The notes under the pieces: generated by a model
The model's input: the letters and a program-made list of their open reading frames with translations, nothing else
The model's database searches: none
What the model was told of the DNA's origin: nothing
Made by a program: the position numbers and the translations under genes
Shown: positions 1-7,783 of the stretch, one piece after another
How the letters are laid out: each line of letters opens with the position of its first letter
Position numbering within the stretch: the stretch's first letter is position 1
From: Bacillus proteolyticus
GTDB taxonomy: Bacteria > Bacillota > Bacilli > Bacillales > Bacillaceae_G
Direction of reading: 5' to 3'
Assembly (NCBI RefSeq): GCF_001884065.1
Contig: NZ_MACH01000079.1
Span: 54,786 to 118,785 of the forward strand
DNA length: 64,000 nucleotides

Positions 1-410
1 TGGATATCTCCAGTAAAGTGAAGGTTAATGTCTTCCATTGGTACAACCTGTGAAAAACCACCACCTGCGGCTCCGCCTTTTAGTCCCATCGTTGGTCCAA
101 GAGATGGTTCACGAAGTGCAATTACTGTTTTCTTACCAATTTTATTAAAAGCTTGACCTAAACCAACTGTTACTGTTGATTTACCTTCTCCAGCTGGAGT
201 TGGGTTAATCGCTGTTACTAAAACAACTTTACCGTCTTTTTCATCCTGTAAGCGCTTAAAAATTTCAAGAGATAACTTACCTTTATAATGCCCGTATGGC
301 TCTAATTCATCTTCTAAAATATTTAAATCAGCTGCAATTTCTTGAATCTTCTTCATACTCGCTTCTTGTGCGATTTCAATATCGGATTTAACTGTTGTAG
401 TAGTTGTCAT
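1..410 (-). CDS. fhs: Formate--tetrahydrofolate ligase, N-terminal part (cut by window edge)
   Basis: Only the first ~136 residues are in the window. The enzyme activates formate with ATP onto tetrahydrofolate in cytosolic one-carbon metabolism. The translation starts [17 protein letters not shown] and carries the P-loop-like segment [14 protein letters not shown] and the family stretch [21 protein letters not shown] at 410 has AAAGGGGG about 10 bases upstream. An in-frame GTG at 473 with a better Shine-Dalgarno would add 21 residues. The methyltransferase gene lies just upstream on the same strand, so the two may be cotranscribed. Identity is certain from the family motifs; the exact start is open. 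Confidence 0.95.
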   Translation of the reverse strand, partial: MTTTTTVKSDIEIAQEASMKKIQEIAADLNILEDELEPYGHYKGKLSLEIFKRLQDEKDGKVVLVTAINPTPAGEGKSTVTVGLGQAFNKIGKKTVIALREPSLGPTMGLKGGAAGGGFSQVVPMEDINLHFTGDI

Positions 411-470
411 ATACCCTAGTCCCCCTTTAATTGGTTCTGATGATATTGTATCAGTTTTTTGTATTTTCTG

Positions 471-486
471 CACTTATTTACCTCCT
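471..486 (-). promoter_or_regulatory. Alternative fhs ribosome binding site and GTG start
   Basis: On the minus strand AGGAGG (481-486) is followed seven bases later by GTG (471-473). This GTG is in frame with fhs and no stop intervenes in the 21 codons before the annotated ATG. It may be a real upstream start or a leader peptide fused in frame. Confidence 0.45.
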
Positions 487-504
487 AAAAATTCTTTCTT
501 TTCT

Positions 505-1185
505 TTATACGTTTTTTAACATAAATACCCATAAGAATGTTAATGATTGTTGTAACTCTGTAGGTAGTTGACCTAACATCTTCTCATTTACTCCGCGCTT
601 ATACACACCGATGCCATCTACAACTTCAAAACCTTGTTCTTTCGCTAACTGTTCAAATTCCCAAGGCATCATCGTATTACAAACAACGTCTTTGCCGTAT
701 AAACGGGGATAACTGTTTTCACGAGGCTTTGCTGTCGGTCCTAAAATCGCAATACATGCATGACCATCTTTCTTTAAAACACGCTTTATTTCATTTAATG
801 CTTGTAATGGCTCCTCAGTCCATTCTAAAGAATTAATTGCCATTATTGCTTCAAATTGCTCATTTTCAAATGGTAATGCAGAAAGATCACCTTTTATAAA
901 AGATAAATTTGAGCCCTCTCCGCGTTCCTTACCCTTTTGAATCATCACTTCCGATAAGTCCACCCCAACTGCTTTGTACCCAGTAAGACTTAATTTATAT
1001 GTACCATATCCATCACCACAGCCAACATCTAACACTAGTGCTTCCTTTTCCACGTACTGCTCAAAAAATGGAATGATTGTGCTCCTGCTCCCGCTATCCC
1101 ACATTTCTTGACTATTTTGATTCCAAAACTCTGCATTGTTATCCCATTTTTTCTCCGCCGATTCATGCCAATTAAACTTCGCCAT
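505..1185 (-). CDS. Class I SAM-dependent methyltransferase
   Basis: A 226-residue soluble protein with a Rossmann methyltransferase core. Motif I is VLDVGCGDGYGTY (about residues 51-63), followed by the acidic strand end GVDLSEVM, then GDLSALPFENEQFEAIM (post-I and motif II) and the LKEIKRVLKKDG-like helix (NEIKRVLKKDGHACI). This is the Methyltransf_11 type. The substrate cannot be told from sequence. ATG at 1185 has AGGGGAATGT just upstream. It ends about 30 bases before the possible GTG start of fhs, so a shared transcript is likely. Confidence 0.85.
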   Translation of the reverse strand: MAKFNWHESAEKKWDNNAEFWNQNSQEMWDSGSRSTIIPFFEQYVEKEALVLDVGCGDGYGTYKLSLTGYKAVGVDLSEVMIQKGKERGEGSNLSFIKGDLSALPFENEQFEAIMAINSLEWTEEPLQALNEIKRVLKKDGHACIAILGPTAKPRENSYPRLYGKDVVCNTMMPWEFEQLAKEQGFEVVDGIGVYKRGVNEKMLGQLPTELQQSLTFLWVFMLKNV

Positions 1186-1270
1186 ACATTCCCCTACCTT
1201 CAGTTATTATCATTCATTTCATTCTACATCATTTTCCAAAATTCCTGTTTTATCTTCATAAGGAGATAAA

Positions 1271-1409
1271 GTGAAACTTTAATCAGTGGGGGATTTTGTT
1301 CGTCCCCACTGATTATTAGCCCTCACCAATCGGGCTTTTACGGGTAACCCGGCTCTCTTTGCTCCACCCGAATTTTGAGGTGAGAGCCTTACTGCACGGC
1401 AAATAGCGA
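1271..1409. repeat. bcr1-type palindromic repeat
   Basis: A ~139 bp copy begins GTGAAACTTTAATCAGTGGG after an ATAAA pentamer (1266-1270) and ends near GGCAAATAGCG. It contains several nested inverted repeats (GTGGGGGA...TCCCCAC, GAGGTGAGAG region). Similar copies occur at 49122, 43738 and 53031. bcr1 is known as a non-autonomous mobile repeat of the B. cereus group that shows TTTAT-type target duplications. It occupies most of the 350-base gap between the methyltransferase and the next gene; the rest holds only likely promoter sequence. Confidence 0.8.
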
Positions 1410-1535
1410 GATGTACAGGATAACAATGGAATCTATTTTCTCCAATTTTTGCTTTACTTGGGTTTAACTCATACTCATGTTCTTTTCCTTATGAAAGATA
1501 CTATAGATACACCCAATTGAAAGAGAGGGATGTAC

Positions 1536-1874
1536 ATGCGAAGAAAGAGAAATCATCATTTTAAAAGTGGTGAAAAAAACGAAGAGTATGCAGCTGAAAT
1601 ATCACCAGCTGGTATTCCGATTAGACATGAGCGCAAAGAAATTGCAAATGAAATAGAAGGTACAAATACCGGGGCAATGATAGGCTATGTCGCATTATTT
1701 CTTTCATTATTCTCCATTGCTTTTTATCCTGTTACACTCGGCTCCCTTGCGATTTTAGTTGGCTTATTAGCTGTCAACTTCGGAGCGAGAACACTTGGAT
1801 ATACCGCAATTGGTTTTGGCAGTTTTTCTGTTTTATTCACTTTACTATATCCGCTTGCTTTATCAGCGTTTTAA
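1536..1874 (+). CDS. Small membrane protein, DUF4190-like
   Basis: About 112 residues. A charged cytosolic N-terminus (MRRKRNHHFKSGEKN, then a mixed-charge stretch with IRHERKEIANEIE) is followed by two hydrophobic segments, about residues 47-68 and 75-108, rich in Gly, Ala and Leu. ATG at 1536 sits seven bases after GAGAGGG; the in-frame ATG at 1530 is too close to that site. No catalytic motif is visible. The pattern resembles short DUF4190-type membrane proteins, but the assignment is tentative and the function unknown. Confidence 0.65.
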   Translation: MRRKRNHHFKSGEKNEEYAAEISPAGIPIRHERKEIANEIEGTNTGAMIGYVALFLSLFSIAFYPVTLGSLAILVGLLAVNFGARTLGYTAIGFGSFSVLFTLLYPLALSAF

Positions 1875-1904
1875 AAAAAACACACCAAGTTATACTTGGT
1901 GTGT
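1872..1904 (-). terminator. Rho-independent terminator
   Basis: The 11-base stem ACACACCAAGT / ACTTGGTGTGT directly abuts the stop codon of the gene ending at 1905. On the minus strand it is followed by a run of eight T. The same stem could also stop the plus-strand gene ending at 1874, although no T-run follows in that direction. Confidence 0.75.
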
Positions 1905-2117
1905 TCATTCATGATACAACATGATATGACCGCATCCACAACAATGCTTGGCTGTAATTTCTTGAAAGACTGGATAATTTTCTTCGTCCCTTTGTTCAAT
2001 AAACACCTTTTCAAATCGGTACATGTTTGGTGCATATGCCCAATCTTGTTTCGTACGTGCATATAACGTTGAAGAAAAAAACTCCTCACCACCACAAACA
2101 ATACATTCCTTCTTCAT
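1905..2117 (-). CDS. Small zinc-ribbon-like protein
   Basis: 70 residues starting MKKECIVCGGEEF and ending AKHCCGCGHIMLYHE. The paired CxxC knuckles (CIVC near the start, CCGC near the end) suggest one structural zinc site. ATG at 2117 has GGAGGGG six bases upstream. No further domain fits, so the role is unknown. A terminator follows immediately after the stop. Confidence 0.65.
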   Translation of the reverse strand: MKKECIVCGGEEFFSSTLYARTKQDWAYAPNMYRFEKVFIEQRDEENYPVFQEITAKHCCGCGHIMLYHE

Positions 2118-2172
2118 TAATACCCCTCCTATGCTTGTCTTACTTCATCTATATGAACATAAGCATAAAAAA

Positions 2173-2198
2173 AAGACCTTCTATTACTAGAAAGTCTT
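2173..2198 (-). terminator. Terminator overlapping a stop codon
   Basis: On the minus strand AAGACTTTC pairs with GAAGGTCTT around the loop TAGTAATA, followed by a long T-run. The 5' arm encodes the last three residues (Lys-Thr-Phe) of the gene ending at 2187 and the loop contains its TAG stop. Confidence 0.75.
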
Positions 2199-2507
2199 CT
2201 CTGAAACAAAAAGAAATGTACCAAACATCCCTACTCCGCTATATTCTTTTGTAACACCAGCTTCTGTTTTATACGTTTGCTTTACAGTCATAAAGAAAAC
2301 ACCATTTCGTGCATCAATACTTTCAAACTGTAATTTCTCTTTTTTTTCATCTACATTTTGCGTGCATTCAAAGCTACTCTCGTCACATTTCAATGCATAC
2401 TTATCCTCTAAATACAACTTGAAATCTGATTCTTTCGGACAAGTTATAAGTAATATCGCCACGAGAATAATACTTACCATACCCACAATTGTATAATATT
2501 TCTTCAT
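2187..2507 (-). CDS. Membrane-anchored small protein of unknown function
   Basis: 106 residues from ATG 2507, which has AAGGAG five to six bases upstream. The alternative start at 2552 has no ribosome site. Residues ~4-21 form one hydrophobic anchor ending in LLITC. This is not a canonical lipobox because Thr sits before Cys. The exported part holds KCDESSFECTQ, so a disulfide is possible. It may relate to DUF4359 proteins, which share the membrane anchor and a small extracellular domain, but that is a guess. Confidence 0.6.
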   Translation of the reverse strand: MKKYYTIVGMVSIILVAILLITCPKESDFKLYLEDKYALKCDESSFECTQNVDEKKEKLQFESIDARNGVFFMTVKQTYKTEAGVTKEYSGVGMFGTFLFVSEKTF

Positions 2508-2558
2508 TTGTTCTCCTTTCAAAAGACAAGAAAACTTGACTTCATGCGCCAAGTTTTC

Positions 2559-3389
2559 TTAGTCTACTACCCATTGCCACTCTTGTTCTTTCTTATCAAA
2601 AATGAGCCAACCTGTTTCTGTTGCGTCCGCTTTCAATTCATCGATATTATCTAGTACCTCATCCGTACTTTCGAATGATCCTACTACATATACTGGAATT
2701 TCAAGACCTCTTCTTGACTCAATTTTCCCCGCTAAATCAATGTATAACCCATCTTCCATTAACGGAACAAGCCCAAGGATAACTTCCTTTGAAATTGCTG
2801 GGAAAATTTTTGATTTTTGGAAGAAAGTAAAACGTTTCTTTCCAAACGAACCGAGTTTATATGGAATTACTTTACTTAGCATTCCTACAAAATCACCGAT
2901 TCTACGGTAGTACACTTTGTTGTACCAACCGTCATCATGTGAAAAATAAACGAATCTATTTTTCAGTAACGGGAAGAACGTTCTTCCCAGTGGTTCTTTT
3001 TTGTGAGCCAAATATAATAATTCTGCAATTTCTTTTGGCTCTAACTCATCTAAATCGCTTGCATCATCAAAATCTACCCAACAAAATTCATCAAATTCAT
3101 CAATCTCTGCTTGAATGAGTTTATGTATGTTTTCTTCCTCGACATATTCAAATAAAGTATGATAATGAAAATCTGTCCACTCAAAATTATGCTTTAAAAG
3201 TAATACTTGATGAAGCGGTGAAGGGATGTTACTTGCAAACTCTTTAAACGTAATTCCAGATGTAATAAAACAATGACCCCGACGATTACCATTAATATAT
3301 ATCATATTGTTTACTTGGTCAGATCCTCCAGACAAAGCACCCAGCCACCTTCGTTTTATATGTTTCAATTCTATAGCATATTTTAACAT
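2559..3389 (-). CDS. Conserved hypothetical protein, acidic/aromatic-rich
   Basis: About 276 residues, soluble, with no signal peptide. Notable stretches are YINGNRRGHCFITSG, the acidic FDEFCWVDFDDASDLDELE and a C-terminal GWLIFDKKEQEWQWVVD. No catalytic motif that I recognise. The start is unclear: ATG 3389 and 3407 both lack a good ribosome site, and GGAGG lies about 18 bases before an in-frame ATG at MIYINGN, too far for normal initiation. I cannot assign a function. Confidence 0.55.
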   Translation of the reverse strand: MLKYAIELKHIKRRWLGALSGGSDQVNNMIYINGNRRGHCFITSGITFKEFASNIPSPLHQVLLLKHNFEWTDFHYHTLFEYVEEENIHKLIQAEIDEFDEFCWVDFDDASDLDELEPKEIAELLYLAHKKEPLGRTFFPLLKNRFVYFSHDDGWYNKVYYRRIGDFVGMLSKVIPYKLGSFGKKRFTFFQKSKIFPAISKEVILGLVPLMEDGLYIDLAGKIESRRGLEIPVYVVGSFESTDEVLDNIDELKADATETGWLIFDKKEQEWQWVVD

Positions 3390-3470
3390 GAAAAATTTTA
3401 GAAACATAGAAAAAACTTCAAAAACTATTTACAATTTCATGTGTTTTATTACATACTGATTACAAGAAAA

Positions 3471-3494
3471 AACGCCTGCTCATAAGCAGGCGTT
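3471..3494 (-). terminator. Terminator after gerW
   Basis: AACGCCTGC pairs with GCAGGCGTT around TCATAA, with T/A runs on both sides. It abuts the gerW stop codon at 3496-3498 and can work in either direction. Confidence 0.8.
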
Positions 3495-3495
3495 T

Positions 3496-3921
3496 TTAAA
3501 GGATATCATCTGGGTTTTGAGGGTGATGATTTTCCTCTTTCTTTTCTTCTTTTTGGAACATCGATTGGATTTTATCAATTGTTTGTGGAGCTAATTCAAT
3601 CATTTTTTCCGCTAAATGTGTCGCATTTTGTAAATGAAGAATATTTACCCCGTCTTTATTCACAACTAGAAATGCTACCGGTGTAATTGAAACTCCACCC
3701 GCGCTACCGCCACCAAATGCAGGGTTACCATTCGCTCTTTGTCCCTCATTCGTCTGGAAATCAGAACCTCCTGCTCCAAAACCGAACGCTACTTTAGAAA
3801 CCGTTAACACTACACCACCGTCAGCCGTTTGAACAGGCTCTCCAACAATCGTATTTACATCGACCATTTCCTTCAAATTTTCCATTGCTGCTTTCATTAA
3901 TCCTTGAATTGGATGATCCAC
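3496..3921 (-). CDS. gerW: Spore germination/lytic-enzyme accessory protein GerW (YtfJ family)
   Basis: 141 residues. Family hallmarks are the start MDHPIQGLMKAAMENLKEMVDVNTIVGEP, a glycine-rich centre (FGFGAGGSDF, FGGGSAGG) and VSITPVAFLVVNKDGVNILHL. In B. subtilis GerW (YtfJ) is made in the forespore and is needed for activity of the cortex-lytic enzyme SleB during germination. The start is GTG at 3921, with AAAGGAGG nine bases upstream; an overlapping ATG in the spacer is in another frame. Transcribed alone, with its own terminator. Confidence 0.9.
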   Translation of the reverse strand: MDHPIQGLMKAAMENLKEMVDVNTIVGEPVQTADGGVVLTVSKVAFGFGAGGSDFQTNEGQRANGNPAFGGGSAGGVSITPVAFLVVNKDGVNILHLQNATHLAEKMIELAPQTIDKIQSMFQKEEKKEENHHPQNPDDIL

Positions 3922-4043
3922 CGTTCATAACCTCCTTTGTCATATCTTTCCTAGTTTTTCCGAAAGTTTGTGAACTAAACATAAATTTTTATATTGATTT
4001 CAAAAAAATAAGTTGTAATATTCAGAAAAAAGGTCGATTCGTT

Positions 4044-4523
4044 ATGATGCGAAAATTAACAAAGAAAGATCATGAACAAGTACTCGCATTTCTAAAAGAA
4101 GAAGCAGTCCTTAACTTGTTTATTATTGGAGATATAGAAGCTTTCGGTTATGAAACAGACTTTCAAGAATTATGGGGAGTATTTAATGAGCGTGGAGCAT
4201 TAAAATCGATTTTATTCCGCTTCCATGATGCATTTATACCGTATAGTAAAGGAGAGTTTATGGTCGCTGACAATGAGGCACTTCTTTCCGCATATAAGCC
4301 ACTGAAACTCTCTAGTAAGTCAACTATTGTAGAACGATTTGAAACCGCTCCACGTATACAACTAGGTGACAAAAATGAAATGTATTTTTGCAAATGTCTA
4401 AATAATACCAACTTACCTAGTACGCCTGTCCAAGAAACAATTAAACTTGCCACAATAGATGATGTAGAGCGAATTATGCAATTGCGTAGTAACATCGTTG
4501 AATTTCCTACAAGATTAAACTGA
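4044..4523 (+). pseudogene. GNAT acetyltransferase, 5' fragment of a disrupted gene
   Basis: This frame encodes ~160 residues (MMRKLTKKDHEQVLAFL..., ending IVEFPTRLN then stop). It matches the N-terminal half of a two-part GNAT protein and lacks the acetyl-CoA binding motif A. That missing motif is found 1.3 kb downstream at 5782-6012 on the same strand. The reading frame is cut right after PTRLN by about 1.2 kb of foreign sequence, so this is an interrupted gene. The ribosome site is weak (AAAAAAGG). Confidence 0.75.
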
Positions 4524-4891
4524 TGGGGAGCACACACTATTAGGGAATCGCCAGTATTTTTGAAAAAGCCACGTTAAGAGCATGCAAGATTTCATACAGT
4601 TTTTTGGCTAATTCAGTAACAAATGAGAACACTAAAACCTACGCTAGGATAGGAATACATATAAAGTTGCATAGAATTATATAAAAAGAAAAAGGTAGAT
4701 TCCTTTTGAGGGTAGGATTTCCCCTTGTCCTTGCCAACAATAATAGGACGTTATGTTAACAGGCCATGTATAAGCGTAAACAAAATGCAAATTTACAATG
4801 CTAAGGAAATGTCACTTAGTAAAACAGCCAATTTCCATCTCAAAAAATCGACTTTTTTAGTTATTTTTAAGGTCTTTTTTTACTATATGTA
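4524..4891. other. Gene-free junction segment, possible mobile-element remnant
   Basis: This stretch follows the break in the GNAT gene. On the minus strand the part near 4540-4640 reads coding-like (ending AKKLYEILHALNVAF...AIP, stop at 4540-4542). It could be the C-terminus of a lost transposase or other element, but I cannot identify it. The remainder up to 4891 has no open frame of note, and no inverted repeats were found at the edges. Confidence 0.3.
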
Positions 4892-5173
4892 TTAAGATTT
4901 ATATTTTTTAACTGTACAAGGAATAGTTACAATGTATAAATCTATAGCATAGATTGTAACCCAAATACCTTTACCTTCAGCCGCTAGCTTTTCATTTAAT
5001 TGTGATAAATGCTCTGAAACTTTTCTTTTACCCCATTTTCTAGGAAACCATTGAAAAACCTTGGGAACATTGTGTTTTTTGTTATACCATACATTCAATC
5101 TCCAAAAAATGAAGAAAAACGAGACAATCACTACAATACAAAAAATATCAAAATATGAAATCCCTAAAATCAT
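4892..5173 (-). CDS. One-helix membrane protein of the effector array
   Basis: 93 residues. A hydrophobic segment (about residues 5-25, ISYFDIFCIVVIVSFFFIFW) is followed by a basic amphipathic region with KVFQWFPRKWGKRK and a tail with a second moderately hydrophobic stretch. ATG at 5173 has GGAG about ten bases upstream. It follows a decayed effector tail and a decayed DUF4176 gene, the same relative context as the small membrane proteins at 6.8-11 kb. By position it could be an immunity-type protein, but it is not visibly homologous to them. Confidence 0.5.
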   Translation of the reverse strand: MILGISYFDIFCIVVIVSFFFIFWRLNVWYNKKHNVPKVFQWFPRKWGKRKVSEHLSQLNEKLAAEGKGIWVTIYAIDLYIVTIPCTVKKYKS

Positions 5174-5194
5174 GTAATATATTCTCCATTCTCA

Positions 5195-5340
5195 TTAAAG
5201 TTCAGATAATTTTTTTCTTAATTCTAATTCATCATCCTCTGTCTCAAAACCCTTAAATAATAAATGAACAATCTGGTTATGATTAAAAAATACATTTATA
5301 CCTGTAATGAAAGCAAAAACTATTCCTCCTTGATGAATAC
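5195..5340 (-). pseudogene. DUF4176 protein, 3' remnant
   Basis: An open frame without a start ends at the stop 5195-5197. It includes INVFFNHNQIVHLLF and ends ELELRKKLSEL. This lines up with the intact protein at 7364-7612 (KVLCFNHDKIVEEL ... ELDLREKLVEL). The N-terminal half is missing. DUF4176 proteins are small and often encoded next to type VII secretion effectors. Confidence 0.6.
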
Positions 5341-5346
5341 AACAAT

Positions 5347-5543
5347 TTAACCTTTCTCTACACCAAACTTTATTCCCAAACCAATACCAAGACCAACACT
5401 TAATTCATTTTTCAATAGAAATTTAGCCTCTCCATCTATGTCTCCATCAAATTAAGCTTTAAGTCCTTGTTCATGAATCGTAAAATCTCCTGCTTTAAAA
5501 CCAGCATCTATTAGTCTATTATCTATCTTTAATTCCCCCTTTC
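5347..5543 (-). pseudogene. Effector C-terminus, decayed
   Basis: The minus-strand frame reads DAGFKAGDFTIHEQGLKA, an in-frame stop, then FDGDIDGEAKFLLKNELSVG and GLGIGLGIKFGVEKG with a final stop at 5347-5349. The Gly-rich alternating beta pattern and length match the end of the intact WXG100 effector at 7980 (RGELGLGTFGYKLHVG). It has no N-terminal domain, so it is a leftover tail of a former effector. Confidence 0.55.
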
Positions 5544-5781
5544 ATCAAAATATCCCACTATTATACTATAACAGGCCATAACTCAATAAACGATATCTCC
5601 TTCTCGTATAAATATTAACCAAGGTAACCTACTCAGTTCACTAGATAGCATTAAACCAGAGAGCTCTACCTCACAAGTTCTAACTGGATAGTTATTGACT
5701 CACAAGCTTGTAAACTCTATAATTTTCCTAAATGAATATCTAAAAGAGCGGTCACTCATTGATAACACCTCATCAGGCTTA
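5544..5781. other. Gene-free segment between remnants
   Basis: No complete gene is visible. A short start-less plus-strand frame (about 5590-5690) ends LLSSLDSIKPESSTSQVLTG and stops. It reads coding-like but has no ribosome site or start codon. This segment joins the effector remnant to the 3' part of the broken GNAT gene. Confidence 0.25.
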
Positions 5782-6012
5782 ACCTCCGCCTCCACTTCTG
5801 CTGAAAATTCATTATCCGCTATGGTCGTTGGCGTATGTACACACCAAAATTATCGAGGAAGAGGATATGCTTCGCTCATATTATAGAAAATGATTCAAGA
5901 CTTTACGAATGAAAGCCGTACGCTTTACTTATTTTATAACAGCCCAGCTGCTGAACGAATTTATAAACGATTAGGATTTAAAGATATTAGGATGCGGAAG
6001 ATGTATCGATAA
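5782..6012 (+). pseudogene. GNAT acetyltransferase, 3' fragment
   Basis: The frame contains TSASTSAENSLSAMVVGVCT, then the acetyl-CoA pyrophosphate-binding motif QNYRGRGYAS, an in-frame TAG at 5884-5886, and in the same frame RIYKRLGFKDIRMRKMYR with the final stop at 6010-6012. This is the C-terminal half of the gene begun at 4044. It carries both the insertion and a separate nonsense mutation. Confidence 0.75.
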
Positions 6013-6220
6013 TAAAAAGCTTTGTTCGCTTAATTACAATACTTTAGAGGTTTGAGACGTATAATGAGAAATGTTTTTGTTCAATCCGTTCGTTGATACC
6101 TTTCACTCTTAATGATGTTTATCGTTATCCATATTTCACCCTACATCTTATTAATGGTAAAATTATTTCTGCATTTCCAAGACAAGGTCGATAAATTAAT
6201 TTTTGGAAGGAGAAAATAAT

Positions 6221-6556
6221 ATGGATTACAAATTCGAATTACTTAGTACAGGTAGCTTAGTTATTAGATTACAAAAAGAATTCGATATTTTAGAAGCTTT
6301 TTTAAATGTGGAGGTATCCCCATTCGGTGATTGGATAGCAGAAACTGTAGGTAAAGTTTTAAACGAAAAAAGTGATCATGAAAAAATAAGTGCGAATATT
6401 TTCGGAGCAGATGTTCGAAAAGATAAAACTTTTATATTTAATAAGTATGATGAAGATGGAATCCCTCTTGAAATAGAAACTATTACATTACGAAAACTAA
6501 TAGATATTTGGTTAAATGAGCATACAAAATTAATAAGCGAAAAAAATAATAATTAA
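6221..6556 (+). CDS. Hypothetical small acidic protein, possibly an immunity protein
   Basis: 111 residues from ATG 6221 with AAGGAG eight bases upstream; the in-frame TTG at 6203 overlaps that site and is unlikely. It is soluble, with MDYKFELLSTGSLVIRL, then VSPFGDWIAETVGKVLNEK and a C-terminal ITLRKLIDIWLNEH. No enzyme motif is visible. Small acidic proteins inside effector islands are often immunity proteins, and the size and context fit that, but no family match is claimed. It is the only intact plus-strand gene in the island and has its own terminator. Confidence 0.55.
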   Translation: MDYKFELLSTGSLVIRLQKEFDILEAFLNVEVSPFGDWIAETVGKVLNEKSDHEKISANIFGADVRKDKTFIFNKYDEDGIPLEIETITLRKLIDIWLNEHTKLISEKNNN

Positions 6557-6580
6557 ATAATGTTACATATAGTACAAAAG

Positions 6581-6606
6581 ATCGCCTGTAATAGGCGGCT
6601 TTTTTC
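6581..6606 (+). terminator. Terminator of the gene ending at 6556
   Basis: CGCCT and AGGCG pair around GTAAT, followed by GGC and a run of six T. Confidence 0.7.
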
Positions 6607-6795
6607 ATTAAATTAACACACATTCACATTCGTATCATTAACCGTAATATAGTACACTTCACTTTCAAAAAATATCCTTCAATTTCAAAACCATAAGATG
6701 ATGTTCGCTACTTACTAATTAAAGTAAAGCTCTCTCCAACTCTTATGGAAAATTTATTATTATCATTTCCCAATCAATAAAAAATTCCTAGGTGT

Positions 6796-6987
6796 TTATT
6801 CACCTCTATTTGTAATTTTATTAGCTAAACGATTAAATAATACTGAACGTCCATATGCCAACATCCCAATACCAATCATACCAATACTGAAAAATAGTTT
6901 CTGCCATAAATTAAATGGGAAAAAACACCCTGCAATAACAAGTACCATTGTGCCAATAATAATCATAAATCTGCCTTGTTTAAGCAT
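6796..6987 (-). CDS. Two-helix small membrane protein (array member)
   Basis: 63 residues starting MLKQGRFMIIIGTMVL, with helices at ~7-25 and ~33-52, a short loop CFFPFNLWQKL and a basic tail NKITNRGE. It shares the start MLKQGR with the protein at 9959-10153 and the loop pattern (Pro, aromatic, then basic residue before helix 2) with the other array members. The longer frame to 7065 lacks a ribosome site. As a repeated small membrane protein beside effector genes it may be an immunity protein; this is inference. Confidence 0.6.
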   Translation of the reverse strand: MLKQGRFMIIIGTMVLVIAGCFFPFNLWQKLFFSIGMIGIGMLAYGRSVLFNRLANKITNRGE

Positions 6988-7124
6988 ATCTTTGCTCTTT
7001 TTTTCTTTTTCAGATAAAACTATAACTATAACGTTAAAAGAGGCAACCAGTAGGTCACCTCCCAAGTAAAACTATTAGTCATACATGTTACATATTTTCA
7101 ACTGTTATTCCATACAATCTATTT

Positions 7125-7313
7125 CTATTTTGCCCTCTTCTTTTTTCGATTTCTAAATATAACCTCTAACACTACTACTGTGGTGAATCCTACAGTTAGT
7201 TGTAAACCTGTAAACAGCAGTTTATCATTTAGAGGAATATCAGGCGCACTCCACAGTAGTACCGGAGGGATAAGTATACCTATGATTACAAGAGTTCTCA
7301 TTATCTTACCCAT
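7125..7313 (-). CDS. Two-helix small membrane protein (array member)
   Basis: 62 residues: MGKIMRTLVIIGILIPPVLLW, loop SAPDIPLNDKL, second helix to ~51 (FTGLQLTVGFTTVVVLEVI), then a strongly basic tail FRNRKKKRAK. ATG at 7313 has AGGGGAAACAAA upstream. It is the most divergent of the set, but keeps size, topology and tail. It lies directly downstream of the intact DUF4176 gene, likely in the same transcript. Confidence 0.6.
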   Translation of the reverse strand: MGKIMRTLVIIGILIPPVLLWSAPDIPLNDKLLFTGLQLTVGFTTVVVLEVIFRNRKKKRAK

Positions 7314-7363
7314 TTTGTTTCCCCTATCGTGTTTTTAAAATCTATATGTATTTTTTAACTAAT

Positions 7364-7612
7364 CTACAATTCTACTAATTTCTCACGTAAATCTAATTCA
7401 CTCTCAGTCATATACCCTCTATGCAGTTCTTCCACAATCTTATCGTGATTAAAGCACAGTACTTTTTCATCACCTAAATAGCCCACTGGGTAAGGGACGC
7501 CCACATAATCAAAATCACGTTTATCTGCTGATACAACCATTCTTCCAATGATCATAATAATCGGTTCTACTTCTTCTAGTTTTACTACTGTTCCTATTGG
7601 TAAAAGTTTCAT
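7364..7612 (-). CDS. DUF4176 domain protein (intact)
   Basis: 82 residues from ATG 7612 with AAGGAG seven bases upstream (the frame extends to 7645 without support). Starts MKLLPIGTVVKLEEVEPIIM, continues IIGRMVVSADKRDFDYVGVPYPVGY and FNHDKIVEEL, the expected DUF4176 pattern of a short beta-barrel-like fold. Members are found near type VII secretion substrates; their function is not established. It is the only intact copy; decayed copies lie at 5195, 9825 and 10550. It sits downstream of the intact effector and its small membrane protein. Confidence 0.75.
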   Translation of the reverse strand: MKLLPIGTVVKLEEVEPIIMIIGRMVVSADKRDFDYVGVPYPVGYLGDEKVLCFNHDKIVEELHRGYMTESELDLREKLVEL

Positions 7613-7655
7613 ATATGTTCTCCTTTTTATTGTTATAAAAACCAATCAAATATTA

Positions 7656-7781
7656 TTAAAATCTACAAGTTAAAGTACCCTCAAAATCACAAATAATTCC
7701 TCTGTATTTGTGACCATAGGTATCCCCTATCATAATACACAGAGCATACTTACAATAATTGAATTCTTCCTTGTTTAAATA
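7656..7781 (-). pseudogene. Start-less coding-like frame between membrane protein and DUF4176
   Basis: The frame reads NKEEFNYCKYALCIMIGDTY, GHKYRGIICDFEGTLTCRF, stop at 7656-7658. It has no start codon or ribosome site. Overlapping it in another frame is FKQGRIQLL, which looks like the start of a further array membrane protein. Likely gene debris from recombination; identity unknown. Confidence 0.3.
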
Positions 7782-7783
7782 AA

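Noticed and set aside
4524-4891. Complete insertion sequence
   Set aside because: No inverted terminal repeats, target duplication or full transposase frame were found; at most a fragment.
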